This document shows, piece by piece, positions 1 to 8,846 of a stretch of 64,000 bases of DNA (within the stretch, counting starts at the first letter, position 1; each line of letters begins with the position of its first letter). Position numbers and translations under genes: made by a program. The stretch comes from Anaerocaecibacter muris (GTDB lineage: Bacteria > Bacillota > Clostridia > Christensenellales > Pumilibacteraceae). The stretch is taken from assembly GCF_943192945.1 (NCBI RefSeq), contig NZ_CALPCE010000001.1, positions 186,001 through 250,000 on the forward strand, written 5' to 3'. Under the pieces are notes generated by a model. The model worked only from the letters and a program-made list of their open reading frames with translations, did not search any database and was not told the DNA's origin.

Positions 1-765
1 TGCGGCGTTGTTTTTCCGGACGTTACTTACGGGTTTTATAAAGTTTTCGCGCGACTGTTCGGCGTGAGTTACGACGAGATCCCGCTCGATTCGGATTTCT
101 CGGTGCGAGTAGACGACTATATCGGCGTGGGCAAAACCGTTGTGCTTGCCAACCCCAACGCGCAGACGGGTATGTATTTGCCGTTAAAAGAAATAGAACG
201 CATTGTTGCGGGCAATCCCGACAACGTCGTGATTATCGACGAAGCGTATATCGACTTCGGCGGCGAGAGCGCGGCGCGATTGACGGAGAAGTACGGTAAT
301 CTGATTGTCGTCCAAACATTTTCAAAATCGCGTTCGCTCGCGGGCGCGCGCGTCGGGTACGCAATTGCTTGCGACGCGCTTATAGCGGACTTGCAGCGCG
401 TAAAGTTTTCGTTTAACCCGTACAACGTCAACAGTTTGTCATGTGCGCTTGCTTCGGCGGCTATGGACGACAAAGCGTATTTCGAGCAGTGCACGGCTAA
501 AATAATCGCGACGCGCGCCGACTTGACAAAAAGATTGCTCGCGCTCGGTTATACGGTTATTCCGTCGTCGGCGAATTTCGTGCTTGCCAAAAGCCCTGAA
601 ATAGGCGGCGCGGAGCTGTACGCGTTACTTAAAAAAGCGGGTATACTCGTCAGGCATTTCGACGACGCGCGCATTGCGGATTATATAAGGATTACGGTAG
701 GCACGGACGAACAAACGGCGGCGCTTCTTAAAGCCGTCGGAGAATTGGAGGAAAAATATGCGTAA
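1..765 (+). CDS. hisC: Histidinol-phosphate aminotransferase (5' end cut off by window edge)
   Basis: PLP-dependent class I/II aminotransferase that converts imidazole acetol phosphate and glutamate to histidinol phosphate in the cytoplasm. The reading frame is open from base 1, so the N-terminal part lies outside the window. Visible motifs are ANPNAQTG (substrate/PLP region), DEAYIDF (the Asp that contacts the pyridine nitrogen and the Tyr next to it) and [10 protein letters not shown], which holds the Lys expected to form the Schiff base; RVGY follows. The C-terminal RHFDD and RITVGT segments also fit HisC. The stop codon overlaps the hisB start by 8 bases, so translation is probably coupled. 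HisC over other class I/II aminotransferases is favoured by its place at the head of a his gene run. Confidence 0.95.
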   Translation, partial: CGVVFPDVTYGFYKVFARLFGVSYDEIPLDSDFSVRVDDYIGVGKTVVLANPNAQTGMYLPLKEIERIVAGNPDNVVIIDEAYIDFGGESAARLTEKYGNLIVVQTFSKSRSLAGARVGYAIACDALIADLQRVKFSFNPYNVNSLSCALASAAMDDKAYFEQCTAKIIATRADLTKRLLALGYTVIPSSANFVLAKSPEIGGAELYALLKKAGILVRHFDDARIADYIRITVGTDEQTAALLKAVGELEEKYA

Positions 766-1369
766 CGCACAAATAAGCCGAAAGACGGCGGAAACGGATA
801 TAACTTTGTCGCTCGATTTAGACGGCGGCGCGCGCGCTATCGGTACTGGGTGCGGGTTCTTGAACCACATGTTGGAACTGTTCGCCGTACATTCGGGTTA
901 CGGTTTTACGGTGTGTTGCGTAGGCGACAGCGACGTGGATTTTCACCACACGACGGAGGACGTCGGAATTGCGCTCGGTCAGGCGTTTAAAGCGGCGCTC
1001 GGCGACAAACGCGGCATTGCGCGATATGCGGATATAACTTTGCCAATGGACGAAGCGTTGGTGCTGTGCGCCGCGGACGTAAGCGGGCGCGCGTATCTTA
1101 ATTTCGACGTGGAGTTGCCCGCCGCAAAGGTGTTTGACGGCGAGGACGAAATAACCGTTAAAAAAGTGGGGTTGTTCGACAGCGAACTTGTCGAGGAATT
1201 TTTTATAGCGTTCACGCGCGAAGCGGGCGTCACGTTGCATTTTAAAAAGTTGTACGGAAAGAATACTCACCATATTATAGAGTGCGTGTTTAAAGCGTTT
1301 GCGCGCGTTATGCGCGCGGCGACTGTAATTGTCGGCGGCGGCGTGCCGTCGAGCAAGGGCGTGTTATGA
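758..1369 (+). CDS. hisB: Imidazoleglycerol-phosphate dehydratase
   Basis: Dehydrates imidazole glycerol phosphate to imidazole acetol phosphate, a middle step of histidine synthesis. At 203 residues it is the monofunctional form, without the phosphatase half fused in enterobacteria. Metal-binding signatures are present: [19 protein letters not shown] near residue 70, and [15 protein letters not shown] near residue 170, followed by the family's PSSKGVL C-terminus. A GGAGGA ribosome binding site lies just before ATG 758, inside the end of hisC. The stop overlaps the hisH start in an ATGA arrangement. These overlaps suggest coupled translation of the pathway enzymes. Confidence 0.96.
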   Translation: MRNAQISRKTAETDITLSLDLDGGARAIGTGCGFLNHMLELFAVHSGYGFTVCCVGDSDVDFHHTTEDVGIALGQAFKAALGDKRGIARYADITLPMDEALVLCAADVSGRAYLNFDVELPAAKVFDGEDEITVKKVGLFDSELVEEFFIAFTREAGVTLHFKKLYGKNTHHIIECVFKAFARVMRAATVIVGGGVPSSKGVL

Positions 1370-1971
1370 CGGTCGGGATCATAGATTACGGTTGCGGAAA
1401 TTTGTTTTCGCTCCGCAGTTCGTTTAGCAGAATAGGCGCGCGCGCGACTGTCACGTCGGACAAAGCCGAGCTTATTAAGTGCGACAGAATTGTCCTCCCG
1501 GGGGTGGGCGCGTTCCCCGAAGCAATGCAAAAACTTAACGGAGCGGAGCTTGTCGGCACGGTAAGAGACATGGCGGCAGGCACGCCGCTACTCGGAATTT
1601 GCCTCGGCATGCAAATGCTTTTCGACAGAAGTTCGGAGTTCGGCGAGTGCGACGGATTGGGCATGATAAAAGGCAACGTCGTGCCGCTCGACTGTGCGGC
1701 TGTCGGACTTAAAGTGCCGCAGATGGGCTGGAACGCGCTTAAAATCGACAAGGGCTGCCCGCTGTTCAAGTATACGCGCAACGGCGACTATGTTTATTTC
1801 GTGCACTCTTATCACGCTGTCAACTGCGGCGAGAGCGTGACGGCGACCGTCGATTACGGCGGCGACGTGACGGCGGCGGTTTCTTGCGGACATGTGTTCG
1901 GAACACAGTTCCACCCCGAAAAAAGCGGCGAAGTCGGGCTGAATATTTTGCGCGCGTTTACGGAGTTATGA
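1366..1971 (+). CDS. hisH: Imidazole glycerol phosphate synthase, glutamine amidotransferase subunit
   Basis: Class I glutamine amidotransferase that releases ammonia from glutamine and channels it to HisF. The nucleophile elbow GICLGMQML places the catalytic Cys at residue 79, and GTQFHPEKS gives the His 183/Glu 185 pair, so the triad is intact. The start [10 protein letters not shown] is typical of HisH, and 201 residues is the normal length. The ATG overlaps the hisB stop by four bases. HisF, its partner, lies two genes downstream with hisA between, a common order in Bacillota. Confidence 0.96.
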   Translation: MTVGIIDYGCGNLFSLRSSFSRIGARATVTSDKAELIKCDRIVLPGVGAFPEAMQKLNGAELVGTVRDMAAGTPLLGICLGMQMLFDRSSEFGECDGLGMIKGNVVPLDCAAVGLKVPQMGWNALKIDKGCPLFKYTRNGDYVYFVHSYHAVNCGESVTATVDYGGDVTAAVSCGHVFGTQFHPEKSGEVGLNILRAFTEL

Positions 1972-1975
1972 TGTT

Positions 1976-2695
1976 ATGAAAATTTTTCCTGCGATAGATA
2001 TTTTGGGCGGTAAGGTAGTGCGACTGCGGCGCGGCGATTACAACGACGTTAAAACTTACGAAACAGATTGCGCGCAAACGGCGACGGCGTTTAGGGTGCA
2101 AGGCGCGTCGTGCTTGCACGCCGTGGATTTGGACGGGGCGCGCATTGGTAAAGCTGTTAATGCCGGTGCGGTCGAGCGCATAATTTCCGCCGCGGATATG
2201 TTTGTCGAAATAGGCGGCGGCATACGCACGGAGGCGCAGATACAAAGCTATATCGAGGCGGGCGCGGGCAGGGTTATTCTCGGCACGGTCGCCGTGCGCG
2301 ATTTCGGATTTACGTCGGCAATGGTCGAAAAGTATGGCGATAAAATTGCCGTCGGAGTGGATGCCGCGGACGGCAATGTGGCTGTCGCGGGCTGGCGCGA
2401 AGTGACCGATATTCGGTCGGTCGAGTTTTGCGAGCGGCTTGCAAAAAGCGGCGTTAAGTCTGTTATCTACACCGATATATCGCGCGACGGCATGCTCGGC
2501 GGAACAAACATGCAAATCTATTCGCGGCTCGTGCAAATCGACGGGCTTAATATAACGGCTTCGGGCGGGATTTCGTCCATAGAGGAAATAACCGCGCTCA
2601 AAGATATGGGCGTGCATGCGGCAATACTCGGCAAGGCGTTATACGAAAACAGGCTGTCGCTTAAAGCCGCGCTCGCGGCGTCGGAGGATTTATAA
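1976..2695 (+). CDS. hisA: ProFAR isomerase
   Basis: A (beta/alpha)8-barrel isomerase that opens the aminoaldose ring of ProFAR to give PRFAR. The catalytic aspartates are visible as D8 in FPAIDILGG and D129 in VGVDAADGNV. Phosphate-binding loops appear as IGGGIRTE and ASGGISS. The length of 239 residues is normal. It starts five bases after the hisH stop and its own stop shares one base with the hisF start (TAATG). The alternative, a PriA-type dual HisA/TrpF enzyme, is mainly an actinobacterial form and is not supported here. Confidence 0.96.
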   Translation: MKIFPAIDILGGKVVRLRRGDYNDVKTYETDCAQTATAFRVQGASCLHAVDLDGARIGKAVNAGAVERIISAADMFVEIGGGIRTEAQIQSYIEAGAGRVILGTVAVRDFGFTSAMVEKYGDKIAVGVDAADGNVAVAGWREVTDIRSVEFCERLAKSGVKSVIYTDISRDGMLGGTNMQIYSRLVQIDGLNITASGGISSIEEITALKDMGVHAAILGKALYENRLSLKAALAASEDL

Positions 2696-3450
2696 TGCTT
2701 GCAAAACGCATAATACCGTGCTTGGACGTAAAAAACGGACGAGTGGTTAAAGGCAAAAATTTCAGCGGGCTTGCCGACGTGGACGACCCCGTCGCGCTCG
2801 CCGAAAAATACTCGGACGGCGGCGCGGACGAACTCGTTTTTTACGACATAACGGCGAGCGCAGAGGGGCGCAAGCTGTTTACGGACGTGCTTCGGCGCAC
2901 TGCGGAGCGCGTGTTTATTCCGCTTACCGTCGGCGGCGGCATAAATTGTACGGACGACTTTGCGGCGGCGCTCGATAGCGGTGCGGACAAAGTGAGCGTC
3001 AATTCGGGCGCGATTGCCGATCCCGGAATAATAGACCGCGCGGCGGCAAAGTACGGCAGTCAGTGCGTCGTGCTGTCTGTGGACGTAAAACGATCGGGAG
3101 GCGGTTTTACCGTTTTTTCGCACGGCGGGCGGGTCGATACGGGATTGCGCGCCGAGGATTGGATTAAGCAGGGCGAACAGCGCGGCGCGGGCGAAATAGT
3201 AATAAACAGCATGGACACCGACGGCGTAAAGCGCGGGTTCGATTTGGAAATGCTCGCCGCGCTCACTCGAGCCGTCGATATTCCCGTCGTTGCGAGCGGC
3301 GGCGCGGGCTGTATCGACGATTTTGTCGAGCTATTCAAAAACAGCAACGCGGACGCGGGTTTGGGCGCGTCGGTGTTTCATTACGGCGAGATTGCGTTTT
3401 GCGATTTGAAACGCGCGCTGAAAAACAACGGCATTGCCGTCAGAATTTGA
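2695..3450 (+). CDS. hisF: Imidazole glycerol phosphate synthase, cyclase subunit
   Basis: Barrel enzyme that joins HisH-derived ammonia to PRFAR, giving IGP and AICAR, the latter feeding purine synthesis. Catalytic residues are in place: D11 in CLDVKNGRVVKG and D130 in LSVDVKRS. The phosphate-binding segments TVGGGIN and VASGGAG are also seen. It is 251 residues, the usual length, and the start overlaps the hisA stop by one base. Next to hisH and hisA there is little doubt about the assignment. Confidence 0.97.
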   Translation: MLAKRIIPCLDVKNGRVVKGKNFSGLADVDDPVALAEKYSDGGADELVFYDITASAEGRKLFTDVLRRTAERVFIPLTVGGGINCTDDFAAALDSGADKVSVNSGAIADPGIIDRAAAKYGSQCVVLSVDVKRSGGGFTVFSHGGRVDTGLRAEDWIKQGEQRGAGEIVINSMDTDGVKRGFDLEMLAALTRAVDIPVVASGGAGCIDDFVELFKNSNADAGLGASVFHYGEIAFCDLKRALKNNGIAVRI

Positions 3451-3461
3451 GAGGGTAATAT

Positions 3462-4109
3462 ATGTTAAAAATAAGCGAATTGAAATTTGACGCCGACGGA
3501 CTTATCTCCGCGGTCGTGACCGACTTTTACACAAAAAAAGTTTTGACCGTTGCGTACATGAACGCCGCAAGTCTTGAAATAAGCATGCGCGAAGGCAAGA
3601 CGTGCTTTTATTCGCGATCGCGCAAAAAGCTGTGGCGTAAAGGCGAAACGTCGGGCAATTATCAAAATATCGTTGCAATCAAAGCCGACTGCGACCGCGA
3701 CGCGCTCACGGTCGAGGTGGTTAAAAGCGGACCTGCGTGTCACCTCGGAACTGACAGTTGCTTTAACGACTACGTTTATATGTCCGACGAACTCGAAGAG
3801 TTTTCCGTCGCCGATCTTTATAAGCTAATCGACGGGCGCAAGACCGATAAAAAAGAGGGGTCGTATACCAATTATTTGTTTGAACAGGGCATAGATAAGA
3901 TTTTGAAAAAAGTGGGCGAGGAGAGCGCAGAAGTGCTGATAGCGGGCAAGGGCGGCGACAAAGCCGAAACGGTCTACGAAATTGCCGACCTTGTTTATCA
4001 TTTGCTCGTGCTGATGTCGCAAATGCAAATCGCGCCCGCCGACGTTATCGACGAGCTTAAAAAGCGTCACGTGATTGATAAAAAAGTCAAGCAACAACGC
4101 ATGCAATAG
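3462..4109 (+). CDS. hisIE: Bifunctional phosphoribosyl-AMP cyclohydrolase / phosphoribosyl-ATP pyrophosphatase
   Basis: Catalyses the second and third steps of histidine synthesis. Residues 1 to about 105 form the PRA-CH domain, with SRSRKKLWRKGETSGN and the metal-ligand cysteines in KADCDRD and PACHLGTDSC. From about residue 113 the PRA-PH domain follows, with the MazG-like acidic helices KKVGEESAEVLIAG and KAETVYEIADLVYHLL. The 215-residue fusion has the expected length. A GAGGG ribosome binding site precedes ATG 3462. It appears to close the operon: the next gene is on the other strand. No hisG, hisD or hisZ is present in the window, so they must lie upstream or elsewhere. Confidence 0.96.
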   Translation: MLKISELKFDADGLISAVVTDFYTKKVLTVAYMNAASLEISMREGKTCFYSRSRKKLWRKGETSGNYQNIVAIKADCDRDALTVEVVKSGPACHLGTDSCFNDYVYMSDELEEFSVADLYKLIDGRKTDKKEGSYTNYLFEQGIDKILKKVGEESAEVLIAGKGGDKAETVYEIADLVYHLLVLMSQMQIAPADVIDELKKRHVIDKKVKQQRMQ

Positions 4110-4145
4110 CGTCGGTTGTTGACGGCGCGGCGACAGCGTTATCGA

Positions 4146-4421
4146 CTAATCGCCGACGTGATATTCTCCGTCGTCGTCTGCGGCGTTGTATATTTCATCG
4201 TATTTAAACGCCAATTCCTGTGCGAGTTCGAGTTGCAATAGATTGGCGGTAGTTTGTTCCATGCCGAGCATGCCCATTGACGAAGTAACGGCAAGCGCTT
4301 CGTAAGCCGCTTCCGCCTCCGCCCTTTTGACGCGTTCGGCGGCGAATTTGCCGCTTTTCGCGTTGTCGAGTTCCGCCGCTTCGGCTATGGTGTCTTTATA
4401 ATCGTGAGTGCGTTTTTCCAT
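4146..4421 (-). CDS. Small hypothetical protein
   Basis: A 91-residue protein rich in Ala and Glu with no cysteine or tryptophan and no membrane segment. Residues 10-45 look like a charged helix (many Ala/Glu/Lys/Arg) and the tail is acidic (DDDGE). The composition is that of a real soluble protein rather than an antisense reading of a gene, and no gene overlaps it. No good ribosome binding site precedes the ATG. It lies downstream of the WYL regulator on the same strand, about 108 bases from that gene's stop. I do not recognise a family. Confidence 0.5.
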   Translation of the reverse strand: MEKRTHDYKDTIAEAAELDNAKSGKFAAERVKRAEAEAAYEALAVTSSMGMLGMEQTTANLLQLELAQELAFKYDEIYNAADDDGEYHVGD

Positions 4422-4529
4422 GCGTTTAGTATGCGCCGGAAAAACGCTTTATATTTGCTTTAATAAAAACCGTTGCGGCGCGGATACAGGTACGGCGAAG
4501 GTAATACAACGGGGAATACGAAAACGGAG

Positions 4530-5462
4530 TTATTTGGCGGCGTTGTATATTTTTGCCATGCGTTCCGCTTCCGCGCGTATTGTTTCCACAAGTTCGGGCG
4601 GATTTAGCACTTTTACGGACGACCCGTAAGACAACAGCCGTTTGACGAGCGCGTCGTTCATGGGCACTTCCGCGCTCGCTATAAGGCGCGTCCCTCGTTC
4701 GGTTATTGCGGACAGGCCGAGCCAATCGATAACGCTGTCGGTGACGGGCGAGTAAAACTCGAATTCGAGATCGGCATACACTTCGTTGTAATATTCCAGT
4801 TCGAGTTTTTCGGTGAGTTTGCTTTCGTACTTTATAAAGCCTTTACTTGTAAGTCGCAAGTCGCTTATGCGCGACAGTTTAAACAGTCGAAAATCGCCGC
4901 GAAGTTTGCACATGGCGTAAATATACCACGCGCCCGATTTGAATACGAGCGTATACGGTTCGATTGTGCGGTACGACGAAAAACCGCGCGCGTCGGTGTA
5001 ATTGATTTCCACGGCGCGCGACGCTTCTATTGCGCCCGATAGAATTTTCATGCGCGGGCGCAGGAACGCCGCCTGTTCGTAATCGCAGTCGATATACAGC
5101 GCATCTTGCTTGACGGCGAACCCGTCCTGCTCGCGGCTCTTGTTTACGCTGTTAAGTTTTTCTATTATGGCGAGGTTGGCTTTGTCGTCGAATTCATCTG
5201 CGGTGCGCGACAGCGCGTTTTTTATTCTTATGGTTTCCGCCTCCGACAGGAACGATTTGTCGATTATATAATCGTCGGCGAGCATAACTCCGCCGCCGCG
5301 TCCGGGTACGGACGTAATGGGCACGCCTGCGTCTTCGAGTATGTTTAGGTAGCGCGACACCGTGCGTTTGCTTATGGAAAAACGCTCGGCAAGATAGTCG
5401 CGCGATACCTTGCGTTTGCTCATTAAAATCATCAGAATGGAAAAAACGTTTGATTGTTGCAT
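4530..5462 (-). CDS. YafY-type transcriptional regulator with HTH and WYL domains
   Basis: A 310-residue DNA-binding regulator. Residues 1 to about 60 form an HTH_11-type winged helix (SRDYLAERFSISKRTVSRYL) followed by the wing VPGRGGGVML. From about residue 140 a WYL domain follows, with the signature around WYIYAMCKLRGDFRLFKLSRI split as WYIYAMCKLR and FRLFKLSRI. WYL domains are thought to sense ligands, often nucleotides or nucleic-acid fragments. A C-terminal WCX-like extension is present. It has a consensus promoter and is divergent from the M28-like membrane gene, whose promoter lies within about 100 bases, so it may control that gene and itself. The ribosome binding site is weak. Confidence 0.88.
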   Translation of the reverse strand: MQQSNVFSILMILMSKRKVSRDYLAERFSISKRTVSRYLNILEDAGVPITSVPGRGGGVMLADDYIIDKSFLSEAETIRIKNALSRTADEFDDKANLAIIEKLNSVNKSREQDGFAVKQDALYIDCDYEQAAFLRPRMKILSGAIEASRAVEINYTDARGFSSYRTIEPYTLVFKSGAWYIYAMCKLRGDFRLFKLSRISDLRLTSKGFIKYESKLTEKLELEYYNEVYADLEFEFYSPVTDSVIDWLGLSAITERGTRLIASAEVPMNDALVKRLLSYGSSVKVLNPPELVETIRAEAERMAKIYNAAK

Positions 5463-5498
5463 TGTATTACCGTTTTGCGAGCGTTGTTTTTGAGTATA

Positions 5499-5527
5499 AT
5501 TATAGAATAATCCGCGCGCCGTGTCAA
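5499..5527 (-). promoter_or_regulatory. Sigma-A promoter of the WYL regulator
   Basis: Read on the minus strand, TTGACA (5522-5527), a 17-base spacer, then TATAAT (5499-5504). Both hexamers match the consensus. The predicted start is near 5492, giving a leader of about 30 bases. Confidence 0.8.
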
Positions 5528-5559
5528 GATAAAATTTTTTAAAAACGCCGTTAAATCAA

Positions 5560-5588
5560 TTGTAATAATCGCGGAAGTATGATAAAAT
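5560..5588 (+). promoter_or_regulatory. Sigma-A promoter of the M28-like membrane gene
   Basis: TTGTAA (5560-5565), 17-base spacer, TAAAAT (5583-5588). The predicted start near 5595 is followed by a CGGAG ribosome binding site before ATG 5622. It is back to back with the WYL promoter, so one regulator could affect both. Confidence 0.7.
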
Positions 5589-5621
5589 ATCGGTATACCT
5601 ATAATTATATTCGGAGCCGTA

Positions 5622-8549
5622 ATGAGTAACGAAGAGAATGTAACATTGCAAAACGCGGAAGATTCCGCTGACAAGGAACAACAAAAGGAGCAAACGCCCG
5701 ATATGCAAGAACCGCAAACGGATAAACCCGTAGAGGGAATGCAGTCGGATACGTCTGCGGACATCAGCGACGATAGCGCGAAAAGCGACGACGTCGCGCT
5801 CGCGCCCGAAAAAAAATCGGACAAGCCCGATAAGCAAAAAACGCGCGCCGTGTCGGCAGGCAAGAGCGCCGCGGAAAAACGCAAGCTGTTTAAGGTTATT
5901 TATTATCCCGTGCTTGCGCTGTTTGTCATGCTCATGCTTGTATTTTCGGTAATCGACGGTGCGTTCGGGTACAGCCCCGCGCCTTACGGCGACGCTTACT
6001 ATAAGGCGGTCAACGCGCATATAGCAAAGCTCGCCGAAAACCCGCGCTCGGCAATGTCGCCTTCGGGCGGACAGGGCAGTGCGATCGGTTTGGTCGCCGC
6101 GCAGGACTATATAAGAGAAACGCTTATCGACGGCGGATTCGGTTATAACGAAGAGAAAAAGCCCGAAACGAACGACGGCGACGATTCGGACGAAAAGTAT
6201 AACACCGTCACGGACTGGTACAGAGCTTCGGGCGAAAAGAAGCCCACAGTTACCGTTCAGTCGTCCGTGCTTGCCGCAGACTTGCAAAACGGCATCAACG
6301 GCGGGGAATACCTTGTCGGTGCGGAAATTAAAAATATAATTGCGGCTATTCCGTCCAAAAAACAGAACGCCAAATCTATAATCGTTACTGTGCGTTACGA
6401 CAGCCGTCCCGATACGGTCGGCGCGGCGGATAACGCGGCTTTCGTCGCCAACGCCATGCAAACGCTTATCGAATACGTAAAGTCCGGCGCGCAGTTCGAC
6501 AACGACATAATAATCGTGTTTACGGAGGACCTGGACAAGTCTTACGGCGCGTATGCGTTTTTCAATCTGTTTAAGGGCTTGGACGACGTGACGGAACGCG
6601 CCGTCGCGGGTATCAGCCTCGACGCATACGGCAACGGCGGCACGCTCGCGCTTACCGACGCTTCGGGCGCCGGTTTGGATTATATCAACGCCTACACCAA
6701 GGTTTCGGGCAACGTGTTTAATTCGTCGTTCGTGCCGAGCGCCGTTCCGTCCGAACTGATTAACAAAAACGCTGTCGCCGCGTTCGGCGATATTCCCGCC
6801 GTTCAAGTAGCCGTTCTCGGCGGGCTCGACGCGGCGCAATCGCCGCTCGACACGGCAGGAAACATATCGCAAGCGATAGTGCGTCAACAGTCGAGCTTTA
6901 TTAAAGACTATATCGACGAATTCGGCAACATCACTGCCGCGTTCACCGATAAAGCGGACGACGGCACGGCGATATTCTCGTATCTCGACGGCGGTACCGT
7001 CGCATATACAAGCGTCGCGTCGTATGTGATAGGCGCGTTGATTGTCGCGCTTGCGGCGGTTGTCGTTATCGTACTCGCGCTCAAAAAGACGTTCTCGCTT
7101 AAAAATATGTTTGTCGCGCTCGGAGTGCAATTACTTGTAGTACTCGGCACGTTTATAGCTTTGGTGGGCGCGTATTTCCTCGTAACCCTCATGCTGACGG
7201 GCTTCGGCGTATTGCCGTTGCGCGCCATCACCGCGGTAAGATACTTCAATGCGGGAATACTGATTGCCGCAATGATCATATCGCTCGCGGCGTCGTTCGG
7301 CTTTACTTCGCTGTTTAAAAAGTTGTTCCGCGTAACTTCGTCGGACGTCGTTCGCGGCACGGCAATGCTGTTCGGGCTTGCGGGCGCGGTAATGAGTTTT
7401 GCTTGCCCTGCGTACTCGTTTGTCACGTCGTGGCTCGGCATGCTCATGCTCGCCGTATTGCTTGTGTCGGTGTGCTTGCACAAAACGTTTAAATCCAAGT
7501 TCGGCATGGGCATGGACCAGTTGTATCTGTACGCTGTGCCCGTCGCGCTGTGCTTGCCGCTTATAATGTCCAACATAACCATGCTTATGTGGTTATTGCC
7601 GCTTGCGCTCATGCCCGTAATCACGACATTGTTTACAGCAACGCTCGGCGTGGGCGTGCCTTACCTCGACCGCACGAAAGCCGTGTTCGATAAGGTAGCA
7701 AAAAAATTGCCCAAGCGCACAATCCGCGTCGAACGCGTCGTAACCGAAAAAATTGAGGACAGAGCCAAAAAAGGCAAGTTCACCGAAAAGACGTTTAAGC
7801 GCGTCGAGAAAGAAAAGATCGCGGTCAACTATAAAAACTACTTCGGCATAAGCGTTATAGCCGTGCTCGGCATTGTAATAGCGTTGTTCTCCGGCGGGTT
7901 CGGAGTTGACTTCGGCAAATCGCTTACGGGCTACACAAGCTATGCAGACAGCGTGTATAACGACGCGCTCGTATACGAATGGGAAAAGGGCACGGGCGAC
8001 AGCGTTACGCAACGCATAGTCGTCAGCGACCTTACCGCGTATAAGTTTATTCGCTACTCGCTTACCGATCTCGAATGGGACGGGGACAAAGGCAGATACA
8101 GCAAGACCGTGCACTACAAGCACACCGATATAGTATCGCGCGAACCCGATATCGAAAAGAACGGCGACGAATACCGCGTAACGACGTTTGACGGCGCGCG
8201 TTCCAACGTGACCGTGACAATCCCGTCTGCGCGTGCGATAACCAAGATAACCGTAAAGGAAGCGTCCAAGAACTACGACGACTACGAAGGTTATGTTTAC
8301 GAATTTACCAATCAGGACAAAATCGTCCTGCGCCTGCCTTACGGTTTCGGCGACTTCACCATGGAGTTCGAGGGCGCATCGCCGACCAAGTTCGAGTACG
8401 AAGAACACCGTTCGGTCGCTTCCGACGGCACGGACGGCGCGCTCGACAATATCGACGAATGGAACAGAGTGCGCGTAGATTATTCGGGTACGGAAGTCGG
8501 AAAGTCGTTCCGCGGCGCGATCGTGTTAAAGCGCACAATCAGTCTGTAA
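5622..8549 (+). CDS. Polytopic membrane protein with degenerate M28 peptidase-like domain
   Basis: A 975-residue protein. Residues 1-87 are a charged, disordered, cytoplasmic tail; one membrane helix spans about 91-112; residues 120-435 form an extracytoplasmic domain with the M28 aminopeptidase pattern. About six hydrophobic segments follow (near 463-487, 496-526, 541-562, 578-619, 634-678, 741-760), separated by a basic loop at 690-735, and a beta-rich extracellular C-terminal domain ends the chain. In active M28 enzymes the metal ligands sit in HYDS, ADN, an EE pair, LD and a late His. Here they read VRYDS (His to Arg 259), AADN (Asp 270 kept), TEDLDK (EE pair lost), ISLDAYG (Asp 334 kept) and AQSPLDT (His lost). 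It is therefore probably not a peptidase. The architecture recalls ER-type M28 proteins with multiple membrane spans. Its function is unknown. Confidence 0.8.
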   Translation: MSNEENVTLQNAEDSADKEQQKEQTPDMQEPQTDKPVEGMQSDTSADISDDSAKSDDVALAPEKKSDKPDKQKTRAVSAGKSAAEKRKLFKVIYYPVLALFVMLMLVFSVIDGAFGYSPAPYGDAYYKAVNAHIAKLAENPRSAMSPSGGQGSAIGLVAAQDYIRETLIDGGFGYNEEKKPETNDGDDSDEKYNTVTDWYRASGEKKPTVTVQSSVLAADLQNGINGGEYLVGAEIKNIIAAIPSKKQNAKSIIVTVRYDSRPDTVGAADNAAFVANAMQTLIEYVKSGAQFDNDIIIVFTEDLDKSYGAYAFFNLFKGLDDVTERAVAGISLDAYGNGGTLALTDASGAGLDYINAYTKVSGNVFNSSFVPSAVPSELINKNAVAAFGDIPAVQVAVLGGLDAAQSPLDTAGNISQAIVRQQSSFIKDYIDEFGNITAAFTDKADDGTAIFSYLDGGTVAYTSVASYVIGALIVALAAVVVIVLALKKTFSLKNMFVALGVQLLVVLGTFIALVGAYFLVTLMLTGFGVLPLRAITAVRYFNAGILIAAMIISLAASFGFTSLFKKLFRVTSSDVVRGTAMLFGLAGAVMSFACPAYSFVTSWLGMLMLAVLLVSVCLHKTFKSKFGMGMDQLYLYAVPVALCLPLIMSNITMLMWLLPLALMPVITTLFTATLGVGVPYLDRTKAVFDKVAKKLPKRTIRVERVVTEKIEDRAKKGKFTEKTFKRVEKEKIAVNYKNYFGISVIAVLGIVIALFSGGFGVDFGKSLTGYTSYADSVYNDALVYEWEKGTGDSVTQRIVVSDLTAYKFIRYSLTDLEWDGDKGRYSKTVHYKHTDIVSREPDIEKNGDEYRVTTFDGARSNVTVTIPSARAITKITVKEASKNYDDYEGYVYEFTNQDKIVLRLPYGFGDFTMEFEGASPTKFEYEEHRSVASDGTDGALDNIDEWNRVRVDYSGTEVGKSFRGAIVLKRTISL

Positions 8550-8576
8550 GACGCATAGTATAGTAATACGCATTAC

Positions 8577-8607
8577 AAAAGCCGTGCCAATCAAGCGCGG
8601 CTTTTTT
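8577..8607 (+). terminator. Rho-independent terminator after the M28-like gene
   Basis: AAAAGCCG and CGGCTTTT arms (with one G-T pair and flanking GC) form a hairpin followed by a run of T. The remainder of the stretch 8608-8778 before the next promoter holds no gene or other signal that I could recognise. Confidence 0.8.
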
Positions 8608-8778
8608 GTGCGTTGCGGTGCGGCGGCGCGTATTTGCGGTATCGTAAACGGCGGCAGTAAACGGCGCGTAAAAATCCTTGCCGATATCAAACGCCCCGCA
8701 GAACGGCTGTTTTGGGCAAAAAACGGGCGGTATTTCGATTATTTCGGTATTTTATACGACTAAAATCGCGTCGAACAG

Positions 8779-8808
8779 TAGACAAATGCGAAAGCGGTGT
8801 GATATAAT
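8779..8808 (+). promoter_or_regulatory. Promoter of the GH95-like gene
   Basis: TAGACA (8779-8784), an 18-base spacer, TATAAT (8803-8808). A strong AAGGAG ribosome binding site at 8834-8839 precedes ATG 8847. Confidence 0.7.
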
Positions 8809-8846
8809 TACACAAGTAATAAGTTGAGGCGAGAAGGAGAAAAAAA

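Noticed and set aside
4105-4160. Short inverted repeats after hisIE considered as a terminator
   Set aside because: CGTCGG and CCGACG elements are far apart and no T-run follows.
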